Part shown: piece after piece, positions 14,921 through 22,362 of the stretch | Numbering within the stretch: the first letter of the stretch is position 1 | How the letters are laid out: every line of letters starts with the position of its first letter | Assembly (NCBI GenBank): GCA_016297945.1 | Contig: JAEDFR010000031.1 | Location: forward strand, 1-22,468 | Length of the DNA stretch: 22,468 nucleotides | DNA from: Lachnospiraceae bacterium | GTDB taxonomy: Bacteria > Bacillota > Clostridia > Lachnospirales > Lachnospiraceae | Direction of reading: 5' to 3' | Notes under the pieces: generated by a model | What the model saw: only the letters and a program-made list of their open reading frames with translations | Told to the model about the DNA's origin: nothing | The model's database searches: none | Position numbers and translations under genes: made by a program

Positions 14921-15601
14921 CTAGGCATCCAGATTCAGATGCTTTATAATGGTCGCCTCCTGATTATCAATATGCAAAACGACTGCTTTGGCAGCTCTTT
15001 CTTCATCGCCATCCATAATGGCACTATAAATTTCCTCATGCTCTGCAACCAGCCGGTTGTGATAGGCAGCATCTTTAATATATTCCAGCCGGTAACGGTA
15101 CATCTGCTCCGCCAGATTATTTACAAGCTGAATTAACCTGTCATTTCCGGTCGCCTTATTAATGATATCGTGAAAACGGACATCCGCTTCTGTAATATCT
15201 TTGGTATTATTATTTTTTACAACACGCGCAAATTCATCGCACGCCTCACGAAGTTTCCTTTTATACTCGTCGTCCATCCTGCTGCAGGCAAGTTTTACAG
15301 CCAACATATCCAATGCCCTGCGAACTTCTAAGACATCTTTTAAATTTTTCTCCGTAATGCGGGCAACCTGTGCACCTTTTCTGGGAATCATCACAACTAA
15401 ACCTTCCAATTCAAGCTTACGGATTGCCTCTCGGATTGGTGTTCTGCTGACACCTAAACGATCTGCCAGATGAATCTCCATCAATCGCTCGCCTGGCTTT
15501 AATTCTCCGGTTAAAATTGCCTGCCGCAACGTGTTAAACACCACATCCCTAAGCGGAAGATATTCATTCATATTCTGTTGCATAATATCCATCATCATCA
15601 T
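14921..15601 (-). CDS. GntR-family transcriptional regulator, FCD subfamily
   Basis: A protein of 226 residues. The N-terminal winged helix (about 12-75) has the typical LRQAILTGELKPGERL and RLGVSRTPIREAIRKLE motifs. The all-helical FCD effector domain (about 85-215) keeps the histidines that usually bind a metal (VRFHDII, VAEHEEIY, VVLHIDN), so it probably senses a small carboxylate or related metabolite that is not identified. The gene begins with four consecutive ATG codons; the first (15601), 5 bases after GGAGGG, is taken as start. It follows ispE by only 14 bases, so the two share a transcript. A GTATAC palindrome at that transcript's start suggests autoregulation. Confidence 0.92.
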   Translation of the reverse strand: MMMMDIMQQNMNEYLPLRDVVFNTLRQAILTGELKPGERLMEIHLADRLGVSRTPIREAIRKLELEGLVVMIPRKGAQVARITEKNLKDVLEVRRALDMLAVKLACSRMDDEYKRKLREACDEFARVVKNNNTKDITEADVRFHDIINKATGNDRLIQLVNNLAEQMYRYRLEYIKDAAYHNRLVAEHEEIYSAIMDGDEERAAKAVVLHIDNQEATIIKHLNLDA

Positions 15602-15615
15602 AAAAACCCTCCAAA

Positions 15616-16485
15616 TTATCCCCAAAAACCGGTTACATAGACTTCTTCGATCTGATATTGTTCCCGTATTACATCAGCTGTCAGTTCCGCTTGTTTCAAA
15701 TCATCAAAAATTGCAAATACAGTCGGTCCGCTACCACTCATCAGTGCATTGACAGCACCGTTTTCCATACATGTTTTCTTCATATCTCCAATAATCGGAT
15801 ATGCCGGTATCGTAACGGTTTCCAATACATTTCCCATGCGATCCGTAACACCCTTTAAATCATGACCTTCAATCGCCATTCTCATACCGTCGATATCCGG
15901 ATGAAATTCCAGTTCCGAAACCTTCAGATTCTTGTATACAAAAGCCGTCGACACATCCAGATCGGGCTTTGCAATTAAAATATGCGCCGGTAAAACAGCC
16001 GGTAATTTTGTCAGAATTTCACCTATTCCTTCTGAAAGTGCCGTTCCGCCCATGATACAATAAGGCACATCCGCTCCGACCTTTACGGAAATTTCAAGCA
16101 GCTTTTCCATAGATAAAGGTTGTCCGCTTATTTCATTCAATGCTAAAAATGTTGCAGCCGCATCGGTACTTCCACCTGCCATTCCGGCAGCAATCGGAAT
16201 TCTTTTATTCAAAAATATTTTTATTCCAAAGGCTTGTCCCGTCTCTTCGAAGAAAACCCTTGCCGCTTTGTAAATCAAATTATGCTCATCCAAAGGAAGC
16301 TTTCCGCTGTCTGATTCAATGACAATATCATTTTCCTTTGTCATTTCAAAGGTCAGCGTATCGCACAAACCAATGGTCTGCATAATCATTTTTACTTCAT
16401 GATATCCATCTTCTCTTTTTCTTAAAACATCCAGACCTAGATTTATTTTTGCATGTGCTTCTTTTGTAATCTTATTATCTGTCAT
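15616..16485 (-). CDS. ispE: 4-diphosphocytidyl-2-C-methyl-D-erythritol kinase
   Basis: A protein of 289 residues, the normal IspE length. It phosphorylates CDP-methylerythritol in the MEP pathway of isoprenoid synthesis. As a GHMP kinase it shows the N-terminal HAKINLGLDVL (catalytic Lys13), the glycine-rich ATP loop IPIAAGMAGGSTDAAA, VGADVPYCIMGG carrying the catalytic Asp, and the C-terminal MSGSGPTVFAIF. AAGGGG lies 6 bases before ATG 16485. It is the first gene of a transcript with the GntR regulator and has an unusually long leader of about 245 bases from the predicted promoter. Confidence 0.96.
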   Translation of the reverse strand: MTDNKITKEAHAKINLGLDVLRKREDGYHEVKMIMQTIGLCDTLTFEMTKENDIVIESDSGKLPLDEHNLIYKAARVFFEETGQAFGIKIFLNKRIPIAAGMAGGSTDAAATFLALNEISGQPLSMEKLLEISVKVGADVPYCIMGGTALSEGIGEILTKLPAVLPAHILIAKPDLDVSTAFVYKNLKVSELEFHPDIDGMRMAIEGHDLKGVTDRMGNVLETVTIPAYPIIGDMKKTCMENGAVNALMSGSGPTVFAIFDDLKQAELTADVIREQYQIEEVYVTGFWG

Positions 16486-16732
16486 GAAAATCCCCTTATT
16501 TTATTCCCAGTTGATGTCTGCGAAATAATGTCTGTAACTAATTATTGCAACTGATACCTACAATCGCTGCTGGCAACCGATGCCTGAGAATTGCTCCATT
16601 GCTTTGCAGCTTTCACAATTCTACAAACCTTCAAATCCGCTGATTTACTATGCAAATCGCTTCTTTCAAATGTTTGGCAAAGCCAAGATAAATTGTATTT
16701 ATTATGTATTTTGTACTAATCACGTACTTTGT
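16486..16732 (-). promoter_or_regulatory. Long 5' leader of ispE with repeats and small hairpins
   Basis: About 245 bases separate the predicted transcript start from the ispE ATG. The leader contains no convincing gene. It has a compact hairpin (GGCATCGGTTGCC on the - strand, near 16572-16584) framed by GCTG/CAGC, and an imperfect 26-base direct repeat (GGCATCGGTTGCC... then GGTATCAGTTGCA...). Pieces such as AATAAT/ATTATT could also pair. It matches no riboswitch I know. It may be a cis-acting RNA or simply an untranslated spacer. Confidence 0.35.
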
Positions 16733-16738
16733 ATACAA
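16729..16738. promoter_or_regulatory. Palindromic TTGTATACAA, candidate operator of the GntR regulator
   Basis: A perfect 10-bp palindrome centred on GTATAC lies immediately downstream of the -10 box of the ispE-gntR promoter, over the predicted transcript start. The core fits the FCD-type GntR half sites (GTA/TAC). It matches the tandem repeats at 14801-14826 beyond gntR. Confidence 0.6.
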
Positions 16739-16739
16739 T

Positions 16740-16768
16740 ATTATATCGAAACATTTGAAGATATGCAA
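16740..16768 (-). promoter_or_regulatory. Sigma-A promoter of ispE-gntR
   Basis: On the - strand, TTGCAT (16763-16768) is followed after 17 bases by a perfect TATAAT (16740-16745). It begins only 7 bases past the terminator of sipL, so a new transcription unit starts here. Confidence 0.8.
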
Positions 16769-16775
16769 GAAAAAC

Positions 16776-16807
16776 GAAAAACAGGATCTTTTCAGACCCT
16801 GTTTTTC
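16776..16807 (-). terminator. Intrinsic terminator overlapping the end of sipL
   Basis: A 13-bp stem with one G-T pair joins 16776-16788 and 16795-16807, with loop TTTTCA. On the - strand its 5' arm is formed by the last sense codons of sipL (AAA AAC AGG GTC) and the TGA falls in the loop. The 3' arm ends in CTGTTTTTC and is followed by GTTTTTCTTG. Confidence 0.8.
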
Positions 16808-18357
16808 ATAAGAAGTAATCGCTCTCCCGGATGTATTTCGTCCGTTGTCAATTCATTCAATCGTTTTATCTCCTCCACCGGAATAAAGTATTCTTTTCCG
16901 ATTTTCCATAAGCTGTCACCGGATTTCACAATATAAATAACCATTCCCGGCAGATTTTGCATCTGATCCGGCATAAAATCCGAGACTTCTGCGCCAACAA
17001 TAATGGTTTCTTTCTGTTCTTCTAAAAGCAACAGATTCATGCTAATCGTTGCATTGCATTCTATTGTTTTCGGATCCGGCATCGATATATCAGCCTGCGC
17101 AACCTGCATAAAAATTTCATGATGCAGTTCTTTTCCTGCCAAATCCACACTATCCGGCGTGTAGGTAAATGGAATATCACGTTCCACATAATGAAATTCT
17201 TTCATCTCCGGATCAGATGCATATAGGCAACGAATCTGCATATTCCCGGCAAGATTTAATTTACCGTCTTCGATTTCCACATCTTCTAAGGTAACCGTTT
17301 CTTCGTGATGAATCAGATTGGTACAGTCAGCTTCTTCTAACTCAATCCGCTCTTTCACCCTCGTTCTTGCCTGCTTATTTTGTAACAGTTGCAAGAACAT
17401 GGCATCCTTACATTCTGTCTGAATATCTTTGGTCACACAATACATATCAGCCAGAATATCATAGGTTTTTTCCTCATAAGCCTTCATATCCAAATCAAAT
17501 GCCGCTTCCATTGCAATTATTCTGTCTTCTCCATCATAATCGGATTTTATCTCGCAATTCACATCCGACATCATGATGCCAACACTCGGAAGCATCTGGG
17601 CACTCAATCCACTGCATACAATTTCTTCCTGTAGCGGAACTGCGGTTTCAAAATATCGACTACTCTCCTCGTCTCCATCCGGTGTATAAAGGAAGAATAA
17701 CCTCATATTGCCGCGTACCATCATTTTTCCTTCCTCCGGAATGCATTCCAGATTTACCGGTACAACCGAGGCATAGAGAATTTCCAATATATTGGGAAAC
17801 TGTGCCGGGATGGTTTCTTCATGCCGGAACCGGAAAATGTCTTTTTTACAGACGGTTGTTTCCAGAACATTTAACGGTTTCTTCCGATATTCTGTTGCAA
17901 GCGACGTTTCCACATCCACTGCTGCCGGTTCATCATAAATAGCTCTTGCTAACAACTCCATGGTTACCAGCGCACGAACACTGATTTTTCTGGAATTGAT
18001 AATGCCAACAGAAAGATCCTCCAATTCATATTTCACGCAAACACTGTCTGATGCACTAACACCATCCATATGAAAAATCTCATCAAAGGGCAGTGCCGTT
18101 TCAATTTTACTAAACAGCTCTTCCTCCTCTTCACTCTGATAAAGAATATGGACTGTTAAAGATCCCTTTAGCGCAACCTGATCATTTCCGGGTTTGACTT
18201 CCTCTAACCGGATAACTCCGGATTGAAAAATCACCTTGTCTATATCAGGACGTAAATCCGGAATATTCACATCATCCTCAATGGTAATCTGGTTGCCCGC
18301 TTTGGCCTTTATACAGTCCATATGTATATTTTTCTTTGTAAGCTCCAACATTTTCAT
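16792..18357 (-). CDS. sipL: SPOCS/LysM spore protein, SipL-like
   Basis: A protein of 521 residues. It has three repeats of the SPOCS (DUF3794) domain, roughly residues 30-140, 165-320 and 325-450, each with the strand pattern seen in IPDLRPDIDKVIF and GNMQIRCLYAS. A C-terminal LysM domain (about 472-517: YIVKSGDSLWKIGKEY to IHPGERLLLM) follows. This is the architecture of SipL of Clostridioides difficile, which binds SpoIVA and is required for coat assembly around the forespore. There is no signal peptide, as expected for a mother-cell protein. AAGGAGG lies 4 bases before ATG 18357 and 10 before ATG 18351, so the start is uncertain by two codons. A sigma-E-like promoter supports sporulation-specific expression. 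Confidence 0.9.
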   Translation of the reverse strand: MKMLELTKKNIHMDCIKAKAGNQITIEDDVNIPDLRPDIDKVIFQSGVIRLEEVKPGNDQVALKGSLTVHILYQSEEEEELFSKIETALPFDEIFHMDGVSASDSVCVKYELEDLSVGIINSRKISVRALVTMELLARAIYDEPAAVDVETSLATEYRKKPLNVLETTVCKKDIFRFRHEETIPAQFPNILEILYASVVPVNLECIPEEGKMMVRGNMRLFFLYTPDGDEESSRYFETAVPLQEEIVCSGLSAQMLPSVGIMMSDVNCEIKSDYDGEDRIIAMEAAFDLDMKAYEEKTYDILADMYCVTKDIQTECKDAMFLQLLQNKQARTRVKERIELEEADCTNLIHHEETVTLEDVEIEDGKLNLAGNMQIRCLYASDPEMKEFHYVERDIPFTYTPDSVDLAGKELHHEIFMQVAQADISMPDPKTIECNATISMNLLLLEEQKETIIVGAEVSDFMPDQMQNLPGMVIYIVKSGDSLWKIGKEYFIPVEEIKRLNELTTDEIHPGERLLLMKNRV

Positions 18358-18379
18358 CCGACCTCCTTAGGCTTATTAC

Positions 18380-18408
18380 ATCATATGATATGTCCCAAAA
18401 AGATATGA
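18380..18408 (-). promoter_or_regulatory. Sigma-E-type promoter of sipL
   Basis: On the - strand, TCATATC (18402-18408) is followed after 14 bases by CATATGAT (18380-18387). This agrees with the sigma-E pattern KMATATT, 14-15 bases, CATACAMT at six of seven and six of eight positions. The start would lie just before the AAGGAGG of sipL. Confidence 0.6.
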
Positions 18409-18433
18409 CAAAAATATAGTCGCATTTTTATTT

Positions 18434-18709
18434 TCTCTTTTTTGATTTGTGCCCCCGAAAGAATATACAAAAACGCGAATTTATATATCTTTGCCCGCGG
18501 AATTTAGCGAGGTTTTCTGGCATTTCTTAGCGGCATAAGCGAACAAAAATAATGCCCGGTTTCAACTGTCTGAAGACGAAGTCTGAGTTTTGAAACCGGG
18601 CATTTAATAAATACTTTGTGAGAAACGTGGCAGAGCGTCTGCATAATCGGTCTGCAAGCTATATAAATTCGCGTTTTCTATAATAATGGGATACAAATCA
18701 AAAAAGAGA
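18434..18709. repeat. MITE-like element with long nested inverted repeats
   Basis: The outer arms (18434-18450 and 18693-18709) are a perfect 17-bp inverted repeat with core TTTTTTGATTTGT. The next arms, AAAACGCGAATTTATATA (18470-18487) and its complement (18660-18677), are a perfect 18-bp repeat. The segments between, and the DNA inside, still align imperfectly as inverted copies (for example TTGC, CCG, ATT and a TCTG-CA-TTTCT block). The centre is a strong hairpin at 18551-18604. There is no coding frame. It fills the 356-base space between sipL and pyrD. It may be a non-autonomous mobile element or a large folded RNA. Confidence 0.65.
18551..18604 (-). terminator. Intrinsic terminator of the pyr operon inside the inverted-repeat element
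   Basis: AATGCCCGGTTTCAA (18551-18565) and its exact complement (18590-18604) form a 15-bp stem, with an inner GACTTCGTC hairpin. On the - strand it is followed by ATTTTTGTT. It lies about 110 bases beyond the pyrD stop and is the first strong terminator for that transcript. Confidence 0.75.
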
Positions 18710-18713
18710 TTTT

Positions 18714-19634
18714 TTATTTAACAGCTCCGATGAGTTCTTTGATATCCGCAATCTGATACTGTCTCATATAATCTTCAATTCCCTGTATCGTTTCAATCGT
18801 TGTATAGGGATTGATAAAGTTCATGGCACCAATACTGACTGCACTGGCTCCTGCCAACAAAAATTCAATGGCATCCTCTGCATTGGAAATACCACCCATA
18901 CCAATAATAGGGATCTTTACGGCATTTGCTGCCTGATAAACCATCCGGACAGCTACCGGTTTAATTGCCGGGCCTGACATGCCACCTGTCTTGTTAGCCA
19001 AGGCAAACGTTCTGCGGTGAATATCAATCTTCATACCGGTAATGGTGTTAATCATGGAAAGCGCATCCGCACCTGCTGCTTCTGCGGCCTTTGCCATCTC
19101 CGTAATATCGGTAACATTCGGGCTAAGCTTCATGATAACCGGCTGTTTTGCAACTTTTTTGATTTTGGAAGTGATGTCAAAAAGCGCATCTGCCTTTTGT
19201 CCAAAAGCAATAGCACCTTCTTTTACATTGGGACAGGATACATTGATTTCCAACATATCTACCGCCTCATCCGACAAACGTTCAACAACATCCAGATAAT
19301 CTTCCACACTCTTTCCACATACATTGACAATGACTTTGGTGTCATACTGCTTTAAAAATTCCAAATCCCTTTTGATAAATACGTCGATACCGGGGTTTTG
19401 CAAACCGATTGCATTCAACATTCCGCCATAAGTTTCCGTAACTCTCGGTGTAGGATTTCCCGGCCACGGTACATTGGCAACCCCTTTTGTCACGACGGCT
19501 CCCAACTTATTTAAATCGACAAATTCACCATATTCCATACCGGAGCCGAAAGTTCCGGATGCGGTCATAACCGGATTCTTAAAGGTAACACCTGCAATGG
19601 TCACTTCTGTATTGAGTTTCATTAATTCAGCCAT
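18714..19634 (-). CDS. pyrD: Dihydroorotate dehydrogenase, class 1B catalytic subunit
   Basis: A protein of 306 residues. It oxidises dihydroorotate to orotate with FMN in pyrimidine synthesis and passes electrons to PyrK and NAD. The motifs are FKNPVMTASGTFG near the N-terminus, NAIGLQNPG, and INVSCPNVKEG with the class 1 catalytic Cys134 (rather than the Ser of membrane-bound class 2 enzymes). The glycine-rich phosphate-binding segments IPIIGMGGI and GASAVSIGA follow. The start ATG overlaps the pyrK stop as TAATG, with GGGAGG 10 bases upstream, so translation is coupled. The adjacent pyrK confirms the NAD-linked 1B type. Confidence 0.96.
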   Translation of the reverse strand: MAELMKLNTEVTIAGVTFKNPVMTASGTFGSGMEYGEFVDLNKLGAVVTKGVANVPWPGNPTPRVTETYGGMLNAIGLQNPGIDVFIKRDLEFLKQYDTKVIVNVCGKSVEDYLDVVERLSDEAVDMLEINVSCPNVKEGAIAFGQKADALFDITSKIKKVAKQPVIMKLSPNVTDITEMAKAAEAAGADALSMINTITGMKIDIHRRTFALANKTGGMSGPAIKPVAVRMVYQAANAVKIPIIGMGGISNAEDAIEFLLAGASAVSIGAMNFINPYTTIETIQGIEDYMRQYQIADIKELIGAVK

Positions 19635-20419
19635 TAAATGTCTACCTCCCTTGCTTCAAATACCGGTCCGTCCGTACAAATTCTTGCATTATTAACCTGT
19701 GAATGATGGTCCTTCTTCGTTGTCTTGCAAACACAGCCCAGACAGGCGCCTACTCCGCATGCCATTCTTTCTTCCAATGAAATATAAGCTTCCATATCGT
19801 TAGCCTCTGCAAACTTCTTGATTGCCCGAAGCATCGGCATCGGACCACAGGCAAAAATTACATCTGCCGTTAAGCCGTTTTCTTCAATGGCATTCATTAC
19901 ATTTCCTTTACTTCCGACGCTGCCGTCTTCCGTCGCAATATATACTTTTCCATACTTTCCAAGTTCTTCATCCAAAAACAGATTGGCATCCCGATATCCC
20001 ACAATTATGATAACTTCGCAATCTCCCTGCTCGTGCAAAGCCTTAGCTAACTGAAGCATGGGCGGAATACCAATTCCTCCTCCCATTAAAAAACAGGTTT
20101 TGCCGCTCGCCTTTTCTATAGGAAATCCATTTCCCAAAGTCCCGAGTACGGAGATATCTTTTCCTGCATGATATCCGGAAAATTCATGTGTTCCTTTTCC
20201 GACCGTTCGGTAAACCACACGCAACCGGTTCTGTATCTTATCTGCCTCACAGATACTGATTGGTCTTGGTAAAAGTGTAGATTGATCATCCGGATAAATA
20301 TTGATAAACTGACCGGGCTTTGCGTCCTGTGCAAGGGATGTTTCAATCCACATGTCAAATATACCGGGGGCAATACATGTCTGTTGCTGCACTCTGGCAG
20401 TCTCTTTTCTCTTAGCCAT
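19634..20419 (-). CDS. pyrK: Dihydroorotate dehydrogenase electron transfer subunit
   Basis: A protein of 261 residues, the iron-sulfur flavoprotein partner of class 1B PyrD. The FAD-binding motif RPIS is at 52-55, the NAD-binding loop GGGIGIPP at 113-120, and a [2Fe-2S] cluster is indicated by Cys221, Cys226, Cys229 and Cys248 (CGVGACLGC and ARIC). It carries electrons from the FMN of PyrD to NAD. ATG 20419 lies within the last codons of pyrC (8-base overlap) and is preceded by AGAGGA. A longer in-frame start inside pyrC is possible but lacks a ribosome site. It overlaps pyrD by one base at its end. Confidence 0.95.
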   Translation of the reverse strand: MAKRKETARVQQQTCIAPGIFDMWIETSLAQDAKPGQFINIYPDDQSTLLPRPISICEADKIQNRLRVVYRTVGKGTHEFSGYHAGKDISVLGTLGNGFPIEKASGKTCFLMGGGIGIPPMLQLAKALHEQGDCEVIIIVGYRDANLFLDEELGKYGKVYIATEDGSVGSKGNVMNAIEENGLTADVIFACGPMPMLRAIKKFAEANDMEAYISLEERMACGVGACLGCVCKTTKKDHHSQVNNARICTDGPVFEAREVDI

Positions 20420-21719
20420 TTGCTTTCCTCTTTCTGTTATTATTTCTGTATACAATATTTCCATTGGTTAATGTCATATGAATTCTGCCATATAAAGTTT
20501 GTCCAAGAAATGGAGAATTCTGTGACTTGGATAAAGATTTTTCATACACAAATGTTTCATTTGGATGAAAGATTACCAAATCAGCAATTTCACCTTCTGC
20601 AATTCCCTGCGGCTTAAATCCGTACAACTTGCAAGGTCCTACTGTCATTCTCTCTAATACCTGCATCAGTGTCATATGGCCCGGTTTTACCAGATTGGTT
20701 ATTGCCAGAGGCAATGCCGTTTCCAGCCCCAAAATCCCACTGGGTGCCGCTGTAATATCCTTTGCTTTTTCTTCCGCACCGTGAGGTGCATGATCGGTTG
20801 CTATGATTTCAATGGTATTGTCCGAAAGTCCCTGTATGATGGCATCTCTGTCTTCCTTTGTACGAAGTGGCGGATTCATCTTTGCCAATGTACCATAGGT
20901 TATGACAGCATCTTCCGTCAGTGAAAAATGATGCGGGGTCGCTTCTGCATGTATGTTTGGATACTTTTTTCTGGCCTTGCGAACCAGTTCTACCCCTTCT
21001 TTTGTACTGATATGCTGAATATCAATGGTTGCACCGGTTTCCGCCGCCAGCCGGATATCTCTTTCTATCATGGAGATCTCGGCCATACGGTCAGAACCAC
21101 CGATTGCATAATGCGCACTTGCCTTTCCTTTATTCACTCCATTATTGGAAATAAATTGCGGATTTTCTTCATGAAAGCTCAAAGGCATATCCATTTCTTT
21201 GGCTTTTTTCATTGCCTCTCTCACAAAATCCTCATTCAAAAGCGGAATCCCGTCATCGGTAAATCCGACCGCTCCCTGCTCTTTTAACAATTTCATATCT
21301 GTTAGTTGCTTACCCTTAAGCCCCATACTGACACAGGCACAGGTTTTTACATGTAAATCGGTCTGTTCTCCCTTTTTTATTACATATTGCAGCGTTTCTT
21401 CGTTATCCACCACCGGTTTGGTATTTGCCATTAAAACCACGGTTGTGATACCTCCGGCAAGTGCAGTCCGCGCTCCGGAAATAATATCTTCTTTATACGT
21501 AAAACCCGGATCCCTAAAATGGACATGTACATCCGTAAGACCCGGAGCAATCACACAGTTTGTCACATCTTCAACCTGCGGCTTATTTTCGTTTTCAAAC
21601 AAAACCGTTTCATCCGGTTTTAGCAGCTTTACAATCTTTTGATCCTCAATCACCAGATCAAGCATTTGATCAATCCCTGTAACCGGATCCACAACTCTTC
21701 CGTTTTTTATCAATAACAT
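20412..21719 (-). CDS. pyrC: Dihydroorotase
   Basis: A protein of 435 residues, typical of type I dihydroorotase. It closes carbamoyl-aspartate to dihydroorotate, the step before PyrD-PyrK. The amidohydrolase metal motif DVHVHFRDPG has His65 and His67. Further markers are MANTKPVVDN, the histidines in SFHEENP and IQHIST, and the late TDHAPH with the catalytic Asp. AAGGAG lies 8 bases before ATG 21719. It is the first gene of a three-gene operon pyrC-pyrK-pyrD; pyrB, pyrE and pyrF are not in the window. The leader has no recognisable PyrR-binding attenuator. Confidence 0.96.
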   Translation of the reverse strand: MLLIKNGRVVDPVTGIDQMLDLVIEDQKIVKLLKPDETVLFENENKPQVEDVTNCVIAPGLTDVHVHFRDPGFTYKEDIISGARTALAGGITTVVLMANTKPVVDNEETLQYVIKKGEQTDLHVKTCACVSMGLKGKQLTDMKLLKEQGAVGFTDDGIPLLNEDFVREAMKKAKEMDMPLSFHEENPQFISNNGVNKGKASAHYAIGGSDRMAEISMIERDIRLAAETGATIDIQHISTKEGVELVRKARKKYPNIHAEATPHHFSLTEDAVITYGTLAKMNPPLRTKEDRDAIIQGLSDNTIEIIATDHAPHGAEEKAKDITAAPSGILGLETALPLAITNLVKPGHMTLMQVLERMTVGPCKLYGFKPQGIAEGEIADLVIFHPNETFVYEKSLSKSQNSPFLGQTLYGRIHMTLTNGNIVYRNNNRKRKANG

Positions 21720-21802
21720 CGACGTTCTCCTTTTTCCTTACGTCAGAGACGCGGCCTTTTGTTGCGGAATTTTGCAAAAAAGCACATCCAACAACTACAA
21801 AA

Positions 21803-21831
21803 AGTATAGCATTTTGCCTAGTCAAAGACAA
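21803..21831 (-). promoter_or_regulatory. Sigma-A promoter of pyrC-pyrK-pyrD
   Basis: On the - strand, TTGTCT (21826-21831) and TATACT (21803-21808) are spaced by 17 bases. The -35 box lies inside the last codons of the upstream lipoprotein gene. The leader of about 77 bases contains a TTTTGC-AAAATTCCGCAA stretch but no clear attenuator. Confidence 0.7.
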
Positions 21832-22264
21832 CTGAATAATCAAGGTATTCTGTCTTTAATACAATGTATGGATAGGAACAGACACCATCGTTTGGAACAT
21901 CCGGTCCGGGCCCAATCAGGCAGGTCTTGGCATAAATCGCATTCTGAGTCAGATATAAATCCTTTACTGTGATACTGTATCCTCCGCTCTCCTGTTTTCC
22001 ATATCCCACACAGATATATAGGTATTCTCCATCATTAAAGGTAAATTTAAACGGCGTTTCCTTTTTACTTTCAATAATCTGCAATAACTCTTCCGGTACA
22101 TTTTCTTTTGCAACTACAGTCAGTTCCAAATCACGTACTTTCTCAGGTCCCGATTTTTCTTTCGCGCAGCCGGTCAAAAACACACAAATCAATAAAACCA
22201 GCCCTGTTAAAAAACAGCATTTTATTCTGCATCCCGAATGCTTTTTTCTGCAAATATCAGACAT
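21818..22264 (-). CDS. Lipoprotein with PrcB C-terminal-like domain
   Basis: A precursor of 148 residues. A basic, Cys-rich N-terminus leads to a hydrophobic segment and the lipobox LTGC, with the lipidated Cys near residue 33, so the mature protein is attached to the outer face of the membrane. The C-terminal part (about 75-145) has the pattern of the PrcB C-terminal domain: YLYICVGYGKQESGGYSITV, then GPGPDVPNDG, then SYPYIVLKT. PrcB helps activate the surface protease PrtP in treponemes; other members are uncharacterised. The ribosome site before ATG 22264 is weak (GAAGAAAT). The pyr promoter overlaps its 3' end, so part of the pyr transcription may also come from this gene. Confidence 0.78.
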   Translation of the reverse strand: MSDICRKKHSGCRIKCCFLTGLVLLICVFLTGCAKEKSGPEKVRDLELTVVAKENVPEELLQIIESKKETPFKFTFNDGEYLYICVGYGKQESGGYSITVKDLYLTQNAIYAKTCLIGPGPDVPNDGVCSYPYIVLKTEYLDYSVVFD

Positions 22265-22333
22265 ATTTCTTCATTCACTCAGTTTCTTTTTATTAAAAAT
22301 ATGTAAAATAGCAACTTACTATGACCTAAAAAC

Positions 22334-22362
22334 TTGTCTTTATTTTCCATTTTTTATATAAT
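22334..22362 (+). promoter_or_regulatory. Sigma-A promoter reading out of the window
   Basis: TTGTCT (22334-22339) and a perfect TATAAT (22357-22362) are spaced by 17 bases on the + strand. No gene start follows before the window ends, so a divergent gene to the right is predicted. A short inverted pair, ATCTCA/TGAGAT, lies at the edge (about 22447-22465). Confidence 0.6.

Noticed and set aside
16580..16936. 118-residue + strand open frame between ispE and sipL
   Set aside because: It runs across the sipL terminator and 3' end, has no ribosome site and resembles no protein.
20448..20457. TGTATACAAT resembling the GntR operator
   Set aside because: It lies inside the pyrC coding end, away from any promoter, and is not a complete palindrome; probably chance.
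21720..21802. PyrR-type attenuator ahead of pyrC
   Set aside because: No PyrR binding consensus and no antiterminator/terminator pair with a T-run is visible in the short leader.
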